A stretch of 64,000 nucleotides of DNA, taken from Bradyrhizobium sp. AZCC 1693 (GTDB taxonomy: Bacteria; Pseudomonadota; Alphaproteobacteria; Rhizobiales; Xanthobacteraceae). Where the stretch lies: the NCBI RefSeq assembly GCF_036924745.1, contig NZ_JAZHSD010000001.1:1178001-1242000 (forward strand), written 5' to 3'. Shown here in pieces: positions 1 to 7,251 of this stretch. The notes under the pieces are model-generated. The model searched no databases and was not told where the DNA came from. It worked only from the letters and a program-made list of their open reading frames with translations. A program made the position numbers and the translations under genes. Numbering within the stretch: position 1 is the first letter of the stretch; each line of letters starts with the position of its first letter.

Positions 1-416
1 AGTCGGCAACTCTCAGTCGCGCGCGCTTTAGGCCTTGCGGCGGTTGCCTGCTTTGAATCCTTCGGCGAACTCTTTGGCGAACCCTTCGGCTTCTTGGGAC
101 GCTCATAGTCGCCTGCGATCACCATGGCCCAATACATGCGGCCGGTCTTCGCGCTTTTCACGCTGGCTACACCGACGCGCGTGGCGCCGGGCAGCAGCAG
201 GTTTTTTCGGTGCCCTGACGAATTGATCCACTGGTCGAGGGTTTTGGGAAAGCCGTCATAGCCGTACGCAATGTTCTCCGCGGCTCGGCCGGCCCCCGCC
301 GGGCTGACACGCGAATTGAATCGGCCGAGGACATCGTGATCCAGTTGGTCCTTTGCCGCCATCGCCTGGGCTTGATCGTGTGCAATCCGTGTGAGAGCAG
401 CATCCAGGGTTACGCG
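1..416 (-). pseudogene. CAP (SCP/PR1-like) domain protein, 3' part, separated by IS110
   Basis: From 416 to the window edge the minus strand reads without a stop as the body of a CAP-superfamily secreted protein. Family blocks are visible in order: RVTLDAALTRIAHDQ, DHDVLGRFNSR, GAGRAAENIAYGYD, WINSSGHRKNLLLPG and YWAMVIAGDYE, then a Lys/Ser-rich tail. The His of DHDVL, the Glu of AENIAYG and the GHRKNLL block are the conserved CAP positions. The signal-peptide half lies at 1712-1858, and joining bases 1712 and 416 restores one reading frame. The stop codon is beyond base 1. The gene is almost certainly inactivated by the IS110 insertion. CAP function in bacteria is poorly defined (extracellular, sometimes lipid-binding). 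Confidence 0.75.
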
Positions 417-608
417 CTTCTTGTGTCCGCAAAATCTGCCAGAATATGCGAACGGGCGGCTCAGACCAACCGCCCGTCGCTGGATCTGAGCCCGTTCGCG
501 CTCAAAGGCCTTGAGAGCCTGTCGGGGAGCGAGGGACAGATCCGGTGTCTTCCTCAACCCGAACAGTTGCATGGGCTGCGAGCCCGAACCGAGCAAGGAA
601 GGGAGTGG
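417..608 (+). ncRNA. Candidate IS110 bridge RNA region
   Basis: This is the non-coding left end of the IS110 element. IS110 recombinases use a bridge RNA from a non-coding end to pair with target and donor DNA. The region shows a nested inverted repeat (GCGAACGGGC near 447 with GCCCGTTCGC near 490, plus an inner GGGCGG/CCGCCC pair). A second hairpin at about 519-539 (CTGTC/GACAG) carries an internal segment, 523-530, whose eight bases are perfectly complementary to top-strand 1714-1721, just right of the insertion point. No folding was computed, and the RNA ends are not defined. Confidence 0.4.
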
Positions 609-1607
609 ATGATGGCACAAAATGAGGTCGTTGTCGTCGGTGTTGATGTGGCCAAGGACAAGGTGGATGCATGCATTCGCTCGCTGTCTCAACGGCAGAC
701 GTTCCCGAGCACCGCAGAGGGGCGGCACGCATTGATCCGCTGGCTTCGCAAACACAAGGTCGGCAAGGCAGCCATGGAGGCTTCCGGCGGTTATGAGCAG
801 GACTGGGCCAAGGCGCTGCGCGAGGCCCGCATCGAAGTCCGGATCGTTGACCCGAAGCGGGTGCGCAGCTTCGCCCGCTCGGCCGGACGCCTCGCCAAGA
901 ACGATCCGATCGATGCGGAGATGATCGCCTGGTTCGCCGAGACCTTCACCGACGCGCCGGGCCAGGCCTTCGACGCGGCACGCGAGAGGCTGGTCAAGAT
1001 CGTCAATGCGCGCCAGGGACTGCTCGATCTGCAGACCAGCTTGAAAAACAGTGGCGAGCATTCTGTGCCGGACGTCGTGCAGAAAATGCAGGCGCGGCTC
1101 TTGAAGAAGATTGCCGTCGAAGTCGCCAAGCTCGAGACCGCGATCTCCGCCATGGTCAAAGCGACGGCGCATTTTGCCGAGCTCGCCGAGATCATCGAGA
1201 GCGTGCCGGGACTTGGTAAGATCACGTCCGCCGGACTGATCGCGACGATGCCGGAACTGGGCCAGGTGAACGACAATATCGCCGCGGCCTTGCTGGGGGT
1301 AGCACCTTACGATGACGATAGCGGCCAACGGCGGGGCAACCGCCACATCAAGGGCGGGCGCCGCAAGGCCCGCAACCTCTTCTACATGCCTTGCATGGGA
1401 GCTGCGACCCAGCACAACCCCGTGCTCAAGGCGTTCTATGATCGCCTGATCGCCAAGGGAAAGGAGCCGAAGGTTGCGCTCACCGCCTGTATGCGCAAGC
1501 TCATCGTCATCCTCAACACCATGATCGCGCGACGCCAAAAATGGGACGCCAACCGTTACAAACCGAGCGACCCCGCTCGGCTTCCGCCGAGCGCATGCCC
1601 AGCCTAA
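609..1607 (+). CDS. IS110-family transposase (DEDD recombinase)
   Basis: 332 aa. The N-terminal RuvC-like DEDD domain has Asp13 (VVGVDVAKDK), Glu57 (AAMEASGGYE) and the pair Asp99/Asp102 (AKNDPIDAEM). The C-terminal Tnp_20 domain begins near SVPGLGKITSAG and contains the Ser-bearing DDDSGQRRGNRHIKGG stretch that supplies the covalent serine in this family. The start is the first ATG of an ATGATG pair, behind an AAGGAAGGGAG ribosome site. An in-frame extension upstream to 336 crosses the IS end and is not coding. Length and motifs are complete, so the enzyme is probably functional. It would catalyse excision and insertion guided by the bridge RNA. Confidence 0.92.
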   Translation: MMAQNEVVVVGVDVAKDKVDACIRSLSQRQTFPSTAEGRHALIRWLRKHKVGKAAMEASGGYEQDWAKALREARIEVRIVDPKRVRSFARSAGRLAKNDPIDAEMIAWFAETFTDAPGQAFDAARERLVKIVNARQGLLDLQTSLKNSGEHSVPDVVQKMQARLLKKIAVEVAKLETAISAMVKATAHFAELAEIIESVPGLGKITSAGLIATMPELGQVNDNIAAALLGVAPYDDDSGQRRGNRHIKGGRRKARNLFYMPCMGAATQHNPVLKAFYDRLIAKGKEPKVALTACMRKLIVILNTMIARRQKWDANRYKPSDPARLPPSACPA

Positions 1608-1711
1608 CGACCGGTGAGCGGACGGGGTCAAGGCCGTCAGCCGCCGGAGGCGGTGGCGCGTAGCGCCAGCCTTGAGCCCGGCCGATCACAGGTCTACGTG
1701 TAAAAACACAG

Positions 1712-1858
1712 TTGCTCCCCGTGCTTGAGCCGAAAATCAGAAATCATCTGCGCGGGATTGGCCGCGGCCGTTCGGCTCAGGACTGTGGTGGCAAGACAAA
1801 GCGCCAGCCCCAGCAAAAGAGCCTGCCGCGCCAAAATGGCTGTCTTCCTGCCCGTCAC
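1712..1858 (-). pseudogene. CAP-domain protein, 5' part (signal peptide), separated by IS110
   Basis: 49 codons from GTG at 1858, preceded by AGGGGAATACTT, to the IS110 junction. It encodes a basic N-terminus, a hydrophobic stretch (ALLLGLALCLATTVLS), a possible AAA cleavage site, then NPAQMISDFRLKHGEQ. That ending leads directly into RVTLDAAL on the far side of the element (416). If translated, it now runs into the element and stops after five foreign residues (LCFYT). This is the secretion signal of the disrupted CAP protein. Confidence 0.7.
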
Positions 1859-1938
1859 AAGTATTCCCCTGCCCCTTCCCAATTGAGACCGCTGGCAAGA
1901 TTCAATCCGAAAAATACGCAGCAAGTCATTGAAATTAT

Positions 1939-1983
1939 TGGTCGGGGCAACAGGATTCGAACCTGTGACCTGCAGTACCCAAA
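1939..1983 (-). repeat. Detached 3' end of a tRNA-Pro gene (candidate att site of the island)
   Basis: The minus strand carries the anticodon-loop to CCA part of a tRNA-Pro: loop TTTGGGT, stem ACTGC, an intact T arm (ACAGG-TTCGAAT-CCTGT), a TGCCCCG acceptor strand, A and CCA. No 5' half follows. A 17-bp block (1967-1983) is identical to 6515-6531 in the complete tRNA-Pro. The T-stem differs by paired changes, so this is a related but not identical tRNA end, as left by integration of an element into tRNA-Pro. Confidence 0.65.
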
Positions 1984-2161
1984 CCAATTGCATTTGCATT
2001 CTATCGGTGATGCTGACACGCGCTGCAAGGGTTAAGTGCCTGAAATTTAAGAGTTCCACCTCGTCAGCTCATTCGCTCGAATGCAAACAGTGTCACGATT
2101 TAGGTGCCCCCGGGCACCTAAGTTCTGGGGGACGATCGCGCTAGGGTCCAGACTCAATTGA

Positions 2162-2254
2162 CTAAAGCCAGAATGCCACGGCGGCAACGAGGCACAGGGC
2201 TGAGAAGTAGTTCCGAGCGAGTTTGTCGTAGCGCGTTGCGATGCGCCTGAAACC
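2162..2254 (-). pseudogene. IS5-family transposase, C-terminal remnant
   Basis: About 30 codons ending at a stop at 2162 read FRRIATRYDKLARNY followed by a hydrophobic SALCLVAAVAF end. This is the typical extreme C-terminus of IS5-family DDE transposases. No catalytic region remains; the sequence upstream of the Phe is unrelated. It marks an old IS5 insertion in the island, between the tRNA fragment and the methyltransferase gene. Confidence 0.6.
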
Positions 2255-2374
2255 AACCGCCTCGCCAATGGGGAGATGTTCTTTTCCGAGGGCCGTTAGC
2301 GTGCCTGCTCGCGGCGCCGGTGAAGCGTCCGAGACCGGTCGCGAGCAGCGGCTCGCACAACCGCGGGCCACCGA

Positions 2375-2908
2375 TCATTTCGACCGCCATGGGGTCATCC
2401 GCGGTATCCAGCGCGGGACGGCGGCGCGGAACGCCTCGTACTCTCTCCCAAACGTCCGCTCGAGCGTGGGTTCTTCGTACGCCACGACGAAGACGTGGAA
2501 GGCGAGCCAGAGCAGCGCGCCGTAGACGATGAGGCGCCAATCGCCCATCAGCACCGCTTGACCCAGGATGATGGCAACGACCGCGATGTATATTGGATTA
2601 CGCACATAACGGTAGAGACCGGTCACCACGAGATTCCGGGTCGGCGCGATGGGCGCGGGGGTGCCGAGACCCTGCAGCGCGAAACGCGCAAATGCGTCAA
2701 CGAGCCCAGGCACGCCTGCGAGAATCATTATCGCGCCGATGCCGCGCGTCAGCTCCAGACCAAGGAACGGCGGCCGGAGTTGCCAACCCGTGATCGACCA
2801 TGGAACGAGCCCCGCCAGCGTACATGGGGCGACCACGAAGAAAACCGCCGAGCCCAGGACGGCAATGGTTCGTTGCACAGCGGTTCCCGACACTCGCTGC
2901 GAGCTCAT
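2375..2908 (-). CDS. ICMT/PEMT-like membrane methyltransferase family protein
   Basis: 177 aa. Several membrane segments (TIAVLGSAVFFVVAPCTLAGL near 15-35, AIMILAGVPGL near 60, VAIILGQAVLM near 115, then another) surround the family signature RYVRNPIYIAV and a C-terminal YEEPTLERTFGREYEAF...VPRW block. These motifs define the isoprenylcysteine carboxyl methyltransferase / phospholipid N-methyltransferase superfamily, integral-membrane SAM enzymes; the substrate here is unknown. ATG at 2908 follows GGGGAGGTTGGA. It lies in the tRNA-Pro island, transcribed away from the XRE-ASCH operon. Frame and motifs are clear; the specific reaction is not. Confidence 0.8.
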   Translation of the reverse strand: MSSQRVSGTAVQRTIAVLGSAVFFVVAPCTLAGLVPWSITGWQLRPPFLGLELTRGIGAIMILAGVPGLVDAFARFALQGLGTPAPIAPTRNLVVTGLYRYVRNPIYIAVVAIILGQAVLMGDWRLIVYGALLWLAFHVFVVAYEEPTLERTFGREYEAFRAAVPRWIPRMTPWRSK

Positions 2909-3327
2909 TCCAACCTCCCCTTCATGGTTTCCCGTCTAGAGCAGTCGGCATACGGAAGACGGATGCTGGCCTGATTGTAGGGGAGACGTTCAAAAATCCA
3001 AGGCATCCGGCCCCATCTTATAACCGCTGTATTGCGCGCACTCAGGGTATTGCGCCTCCCACGCGCCGCCTCGTCTCTTGTTCAGCAGCCACCCTTCTTC
3101 CCTAAGGTTGGAGGGGATCAACCGCACTTCGTCCCAAGACGCGCCTTTCCGTCTTCGACGACCGCTTGATGCTCGCAGACGTCACAAGCGAAGAAATGTG
3201 ACCGACCTTCCTTCCAAACGGGCATCGTCGCTTCCTCGACGGCTTTCGACCAGACAAACTGCCATGACATAAACCGATACCGGCCAAACTGGGCCGAAAG
3301 AAACGATTGCTTCAGACGATCATTCCA
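2909..3327. other. Intergenic region between methyltransferase and XRE-ASCH operon
   Basis: About 420 bases with no convincing gene. A minus-strand frame (stop at 3118) encodes a short Cys-containing end (FACDVCEHQ...TKCG), but it has no good ribosome site and its apparent start lies inside the palindrome at 3328-3347. Otherwise I see only upstream regulatory DNA for the two divergent units. Confidence 0.4.
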
Positions 3328-3347
3328 ATATGACTTCGAAGTCATAT
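3328..3347. promoter_or_regulatory. 20-bp perfect palindrome, probable operator of the XRE-ASCH operon
   Basis: ATATGACTTCGAAGTCATAT is self-complementary over all 20 bases. It ends inside a -10-like TATACT (3345-3350), and the likely start codon is at 3366, so a bound dimer would block the promoter. An XRE regulator is encoded immediately downstream, which suggests autorepression. The palindrome also creates an ATG on each strand (3330 forward, 3345 reverse), making both frames appear to begin MTSKSY. Confidence 0.6.
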
Positions 3348-3365
3348 ACTTCTGAGTCGCACTCT

Positions 3366-4148
3366 ATGCAGGCTTCCTTCCGCATGTCCCTTGACCATTT
3401 CAAATCCATCGACTCCGTCGGGCTGCGGCTTCGCCACCTTCGCGAGTTAGTCGGCCTTACTCAGCTTGATGTTGCGGAACGCCTAAAAGTCGGGCAAACC
3501 GTCATATCTAGGATTGAGAAGCGATCCGATCTGCTCCTCTCGACAATCCGATCCTACCTGATCGCGATTGGCGGCTCATTGGATATGCGCGCAGTCTTGG
3601 AGACGGGCGCGATCGTTCAACTTGATGCAATCGCGTCGAAACTGAGCGAAGCCGATCCGTCATCAGACCAGCAGCTGACCTTGCCCGGTTTCCCAGCTCC
3701 GTCCGAGGCACCGAATAGAGACGTAGTTTTTAGCATCCACCCCGAACATGCAGACAAAATCTTGAAAGGCGAAAAGACAGTTGAGTTACGGCGTCGATTT
3801 GCGGAGGAGTTTGAGCCCGGCGGATTGGCCATGATCTATACGACCAGCCCCGTGAAGGCCCTGACTGGCGTGGCCAAAATCCTCGACGTAGAACGACTCA
3901 AACTCCCAACGCTCTGGAAGGAGCACAAGGAGAAGTTTTGCGTTCAGAAAAACGATTTCGACAGCTACTTTGCTGGACTTGAACGCGGCTACGCGATCCA
4001 TTTGAACGAAGCGCAGCCGTTGCCACGTCCGATTTATCTCGACGAGTTAAGAGTTCGATGCGGCTTCGCTCCCCCTCAATCATTCCAGTACGCATCAGCC
4101 TCGCTCCGCGGTCTGGTGAGTTATGAGCGGGCACAAGGTCCTAATTGA
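3366..4148 (+). CDS. XRE helix-turn-helix protein with ASCH domain
   Basis: 260 aa. Residues about 18-75 form an XRE helix-turn-helix close to HigA-type antitoxins (LRELVGLTQLDVAERLKVGQTV as helices 1-3, then IEKRSDLLLSTIRSYLIAIGG). After a Ser/Pro-rich linker (about 90-118), residues 120-235 form an ASCH domain, a PUA-like RNA-binding fold, with the signature GEKTVELR at 135-142. The ATG at 3366 is preferred; frames from 3330 start inside the operator. The gene overlaps the following PIN gene by 26 bp, so the two are translated together. Inferred role: autorepressor and possibly antitoxin that also senses an RNA or nucleotide. No close named relative comes to mind. Confidence 0.75.
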   Translation: MQASFRMSLDHFKSIDSVGLRLRHLRELVGLTQLDVAERLKVGQTVISRIEKRSDLLLSTIRSYLIAIGGSLDMRAVLETGAIVQLDAIASKLSEADPSSDQQLTLPGFPAPSEAPNRDVVFSIHPEHADKILKGEKTVELRRRFAEEFEPGGLAMIYTTSPVKALTGVAKILDVERLKLPTLWKEHKEKFCVQKNDFDSYFAGLERGYAIHLNEAQPLPRPIYLDELRVRCGFAPPQSFQYASASLRGLVSYERAQGPN

Positions 4149-5661
4149 TACCAACGTCATCATTGAGCTTGAGGACCACAAAGAGGTCTCGCCTATCTTT
4201 GCGCGTTTTCTCCAGCTGTGTGCGCAGCATGGAGTCAGGGTATTCGTCCACGAGCGAGCCCTCGCTGACATAGAGCGCGACAAAAACGCCGAACGTCGCG
4301 CTGTCACCCGAAGCAAGATAAAGAAATTCGAGTTGTTGAGCGGGATCAAAACTCCTCCTCAAGACGAGCTTGTTGCGCGGTACGGCACAATCAATAAAGA
4401 GAACGACGAGGTCGACGTCGCCCTGTTGTACGCGCTCGAACTGGGCGCAGTCGATTTCCTTGTCTCTCAGGATCAGGGCATACACAGCAGGGCGCGCAGG
4501 AGAGAGCCCGGCCTAGCGGATCGCGTCCTAGTCGTCGCGGACGCACTGCAGTGGCTTGAAACCACTTTCGAAGCCCTCCCCGTGCGATTGCCTTTGATTG
4601 AAGAGGTGCCTGCACATGCGATCGCCCCCGACGACGACATTTTCGAAAGCCTCCGTGAGGGCTACCCCGATTTTGACGGCTGGTGGAAAACCAAATGTGT
4701 CGGCGAACACCGTCCGTGTTGGGTTGTCACGATCAACAACGAATTAGCCGGATTGATCGTTCGCAAGACCGAAACTCACGATCAGGCAAAAACAAAATTC
4801 GCCGGTAACAGGATTCTCAAGATTTGTACGTTCAAGGTCAAACCTCAATTCAGAGGTGAGAAGCTAGGCGAACTTCTGCTCAAACAGGCTCTTTGGTTCG
4901 CGCAGAAAAATCAGTTCGACCTCGTTTATGTGACGACGTTTGAAAACCAGACCTCCCTGATCAGCGTCTTGGAATATTTCGGTTTCGAGAACACGGGCGC
5001 CAACGCGCGCGGTGAGCTTGTGTTCGAAAAGCCGCTTCCGCGCACCATCTTGAACGCGGCAGAGGGAGAGGACCTGTTCGATCTCGCGGGCAAAAACTAT
5101 CCAAGATTTGTCGCGCGTCCACCTGCAGAAGCCTTCTGCATCCCGATACAGGGCCAATACCACGACACTCTCTTTCCCGAACTTGCGATGCCTGATCAGC
5201 CGGACTTCTTCGGTACGGCGGGGTCGGTCGGGGGAGCACGGACACCCGGCAACACGATCCGAAAGGTCTACCTCTGCCGTGCAAAATCGCAGGCAGTCGG
5301 ACCGGGATCGATAATCCTGTTCTACCGATCAAATTCCCCTGGCTATCGGATTTCTCAATGCATCACGAGCGTAGGGATCGTAGAGCGCGTATCCCACGCC
5401 GAGTCTGTAGAGGACCTCGTCAGGCTCACGGCGAAGCGATCCGCATACACAACGGAGCAACTCTCGGCGATTGCAGATGCAAGCAGCACTCCCGTGAAAG
5501 TCATAGATTTCTTGCTAATGGGTCATTTCGAGCCCGCTATTCCGTTCGAGGAGCTACTAGCAACCCGCGTTCTAAGAGGCCCGCCTCAGTCGATTACGCG
5601 GCTGGATGAGGAACGCTTTGCGAAAGTGCGCGAGCGCATGAACTTTGGGTTTGATGTCTGA
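4123..5661 (+). CDS. PIN nuclease - GNAT acetyltransferase - PUA-like (EVE/ASCH-type) fusion
   Basis: 512 aa in three parts. (1) PIN ribonuclease, residues 1-150: acidic residues Asp9 (LIDTNVI), Glu44 (VHERAL), Asp98 (NDEVDVAL) and Asp117 (VSQDQGI) fit the metal site. (2) GNAT domain, about 165-300, with acetyl-CoA loop QFRGEKLGELL and a C-terminal NQTSLISVLEYFGFENTG block typical of N-acetyltransferases. (3) About 310-500, a beta-rich PUA-like module (IRKVYLCRAKSQAVGPGSII, YRISQCITSVGIVERV). Inferred: an RNA-targeting effector with two possible activities, paired with the upstream XRE-ASCH protein. Composition looks more AT-rich than chromosomal neighbours, suggesting transfer. Domain assignment is from motifs; targets are unknown. 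Confidence 0.75.
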   Translation: MSGHKVLIDTNVIIELEDHKEVSPIFARFLQLCAQHGVRVFVHERALADIERDKNAERRAVTRSKIKKFELLSGIKTPPQDELVARYGTINKENDEVDVALLYALELGAVDFLVSQDQGIHSRARRREPGLADRVLVVADALQWLETTFEALPVRLPLIEEVPAHAIAPDDDIFESLREGYPDFDGWWKTKCVGEHRPCWVVTINNELAGLIVRKTETHDQAKTKFAGNRILKICTFKVKPQFRGEKLGELLLKQALWFAQKNQFDLVYVTTFENQTSLISVLEYFGFENTGANARGELVFEKPLPRTILNAAEGEDLFDLAGKNYPRFVARPPAEAFCIPIQGQYHDTLFPELAMPDQPDFFGTAGSVGGARTPGNTIRKVYLCRAKSQAVGPGSIILFYRSNSPGYRISQCITSVGIVERVSHAESVEDLVRLTAKRSAYTTEQLSAIADASSTPVKVIDFLLMGHFEPAIPFEELLATRVLRGPPQSITRLDEERFAKVRERMNFGFDV

Positions 5662-5701
5662 CAAAACAACGGGGCACGCCAGGTTGTTTCTCTATGGTTG
5701 C

Positions 5702-5968
5702 TTACTTCGACTTGGCGCGTCGGCCACCTGAAAGAGGCTTCGGAGGTCTTTCACCCCGAGAGGGCACTCGAAAAAATTCCGAAATCGGGATTGAAAGCGC
5801 CTCTGCAAGCCTATCGAGCACAGACACGGTCGGATTTTCGATCCCGCGCTCCAAGCTGCTCACATAAGTGCGATCTACCTGGGCATCCACGGCAAGCTTT
5901 TCTTGTGAAAGCCCGCGATCGACGCGATGCCTCCGCAAATTCCAAGCAACGAGTCGCCGCCCATCCAT
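5702..5968 (-). CDS. XRE-family transcriptional regulator
   Basis: 88 aa, almost wholly one helix-turn-helix domain: RGLSQEKLAVDAQVDRTYVSS, LERGIENPTVSVLDRLAEAL, IPISEFF. This is the compact phage-repressor type (about 65-residue HTH plus a basic tail). It is convergent with the PIN-GNAT gene, 40 bp apart, across a weak AAACAAC/GTTGTTT hairpin. It is probably a regulator of island functions; its target cannot be read from the sequence. Confidence 0.85.
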   Translation of the reverse strand: MDGRRLVAWNLRRHRVDRGLSQEKLAVDAQVDRTYVSSLERGIENPTVSVLDRLAEALSIPISEFFRVPSRGERPPKPLSGGRRAKSK

Positions 5969-6158
5969 GAAGAGAAGCGAACATTTGGCTGTTTATAAAA
6001 CCACGGTCCATAGTCGACATATTTCTTTGGATAGACTTCACTGTTTTGTGGCTGCGTCGATTCTCAGCCCGCGTTTCCGGCAAGAAGCCGGGTTCACTCG
6101 CGACCGTTCTTGGCTGCCGTCGAGAGCCCTAAATCGGTTGCGCAATTAGGAAACTGGG

Positions 6159-6410
6159 ATGAACGAACCAGAACCGGATACCGCGCCGGGCGTGAGGCAA
6201 ATGGTGTCGATCAGTGAGGTCTTGAAACGGCTGCCCGTGAGCCGAGCCACGCTGCACCGGATGGTCAAAGAGAAACGTTTTCCACAGGCGCATGAACTGT
6301 CGCCTATGCGGGTGGGCTTCTTCCTAGACGAGGTGATCGCTTGGCAAGACGCCCTCGTCCAAAAGCGAAATCAGCCAACAGAGGAGACACTCACGACAGG
6401 TCAAACCTAG
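6159..6410 (+). CDS. AlpA-like phage/island regulatory protein (excisionase type)
   Basis: 83 aa with the AlpA/MerR-like winged helix: MVSISEVLKRLPVSRATLHRM then VKEKRFPQAHELSPMRVGFF and DEVIAWQDALV. AlpA proteins regulate or assist integrase-mediated excision and are usually coded close to the att site. This gene ends 76 bp from the tRNA-Pro 3' end and converges on it. ATG follows TTAGGAAACTGGG. The cognate integrase is missing, which supports a decayed or trans-mobilised island. Confidence 0.8.
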   Translation: MNEPEPDTAPGVRQMVSISEVLKRLPVSRATLHRMVKEKRFPQAHELSPMRVGFFLDEVIAWQDALVQKRNQPTEETLTTGQT

Positions 6411-6486
6411 AAAAAGGTGCCCGAGAGGTGCCCCGAATACTGCCGTGCGAAAAACAGGACTGTAAGTGATTGTAAATAAAGGGTTT

Positions 6487-6563
6487 TGGTCGGGGCAGCT
6501 GGATTCGAACCAACGACCTGCAGTACCCAAAACTGCCGCGCTACCAGGCTGCGCTATACCCCG
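6487..6563 (-). tRNA. tRNA-Pro (anticodon TGG)
   Basis: A complete cloverleaf on the minus strand: acceptor CGGGGTA/TGCCCCG, D arm GCGC-AGCCTGGTA-GCGC, anticodon stem GCAGT/ACTGC around loop TTTGGGT (anticodon TGG), T arm GTTGG-TTCGAAT-CCAGC, discriminator A and an encoded CCA. Its 3' half is the integration site of the island to the left. Confidence 0.95.
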
Positions 6564-6625
6564 ATCTGTGCTGGGAATGCGTCGATACACGCTTAAACCG
6601 CGGCCATCAAGGCGATCTGAAGGGC

Positions 6626-7135
6626 TCAGCGCTTATTGAAGAGCGGGTGCGCCACCCGGTCGCCGGGTTGAATTCCATACTTTTGCGCTGTGCCCGCGAT
6701 CACTTCGAGCACACCCTTGGCCAATCCCCCCGAGGAGATGATTTTGGTGGAAAGCGGCTCAGTATTTTCGGCGATGCGCAGGATGCGGCCGTCGGCGCGG
6801 ATGAAGATCATGTCGAGCGAGATGTAGGTGTTCTTCATCCACATCGAAATCTGCTGCTCCGGCGAGAAATCGAACAGCATGCCTTTGCCATCGGGCAGTT
6901 CCTTCCGGTACATCAGCCCCGTCGTCTTCTCCTCCTCCGTCGTCGCCATCTCGACCGAGAACACCTGCACGCCCGATTTGGTGACGATTTCGAGCGGCTG
7001 AACGCTCGCCGCCCGCGCGGGCGGATTGGCGTAGACGAAGACGAACATGGCGGATGCCGCGGCCAGCGACCTCATCAGTCGACCGCCGATCCGAAGCCGC
7101 GCAACCATCAAAGCGAAATTCATCAAAGCACTCAT
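6626..7135 (-). CDS. DUF192 domain-containing exported protein
   Basis: 169 aa. A basic start with a hydrophobic signal (LAAASAMFVFVYANPPARAA, about 24-43) is followed by the DUF192 domain: FSVEMATTEEEKTTGLMYRK, GKGMLFDF, ISMWMKNTYISLDMIFI, GGLAKGVLEV and GIQPGD. DUF192 proteins are small periplasmic beta-barrel proteins of unknown biochemical role. It lies 116 bp downstream of a cold-shock gene on the same strand and next to tRNA-Pro. The true start could be an internal Met (residue 5 or 21). Confidence 0.85.
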   Translation of the reverse strand: MSALMNFALMVARLRIGGRLMRSLAAASAMFVFVYANPPARAASVQPLEIVTKSGVQVFSVEMATTEEEKTTGLMYRKELPDGKGMLFDFSPEQQISMWMKNTYISLDMIFIRADGRILRIAENTEPLSTKIISSGGLAKGVLEVIAGTAQKYGIQPGDRVAHPLFNKR

Positions 7136-7251
7136 GCCGGATATCTGGGAATTGCCTGGGAACCCTAACCCGACGATTGCGGCAAATGCCAGAGGACGCC
7201 ACGCGGGTGCGCGGCGTCCGGCTCACGTTTCCGTCAGCAGCGCGGCAAGAA

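Larger units (their letters stand above)
417..1711 (+). mobile_element. IS110-family insertion sequence (about 1295 bp)
   Basis: The ends come from the interrupted host gene. Removing 417-1711 rejoins the two CAP fragments in frame (HGEQ|RVTLD), with no target duplication and no clear terminal inverted repeats, as expected for IS110 elements. It carries one DEDD recombinase, a 192-nt non-coding 5' end rich in inverted repeats and a 104-nt 3' end. The longer non-coding end is upstream, which suits the IS110 subgroup, where the bridge RNA is encoded 5' of the recombinase. End positions are accurate to a few bases because a shared core dinucleotide cannot be assigned to one side. Confidence 0.8.
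1939..6531. mobile_element. tRNA-Pro genomic island without integrase
   Basis: It is bounded by a tRNA-Pro 3' fragment (1939-1983) and the intact tRNA-Pro (6487-6563), which share 17 bp (1967-1983 = 6515-6531). Contents: an IS5 remnant, an ICMT-like methyltransferase, an XRE-ASCH plus PIN-GNAT operon, an XRE repressor, and an AlpA-like regulator next to the tRNA. Base composition looks less GC-rich than the flanking genes. There is no tyrosine or serine integrase, so the island is either a decayed element or one that is mobilised in trans. Confidence 0.55.

Noticed and set aside
1929..2144. ORF reading GATGFEPVTC
   Set aside because: This is the well-known false translation of a tRNA 3' half; the DNA is the tRNA-Pro fragment.
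2154..2540. Minus-strand 128-aa Arg-rich frame next to the IS5 remnant
   Set aside because: Overlaps the C-terminal half of the ICMT-like gene in another frame; only the short IS5 tail in the neighbouring frame is recognisable.
3118..3345. Minus-strand 75-aa frame with CxxC (FACDVCEHQ) upstream of XRE-ASCH
   Set aside because: Its ATG is produced by the palindrome, there is no ribosome site, and there is no recognisable family. A shorter real peptide cannot be fully excluded.
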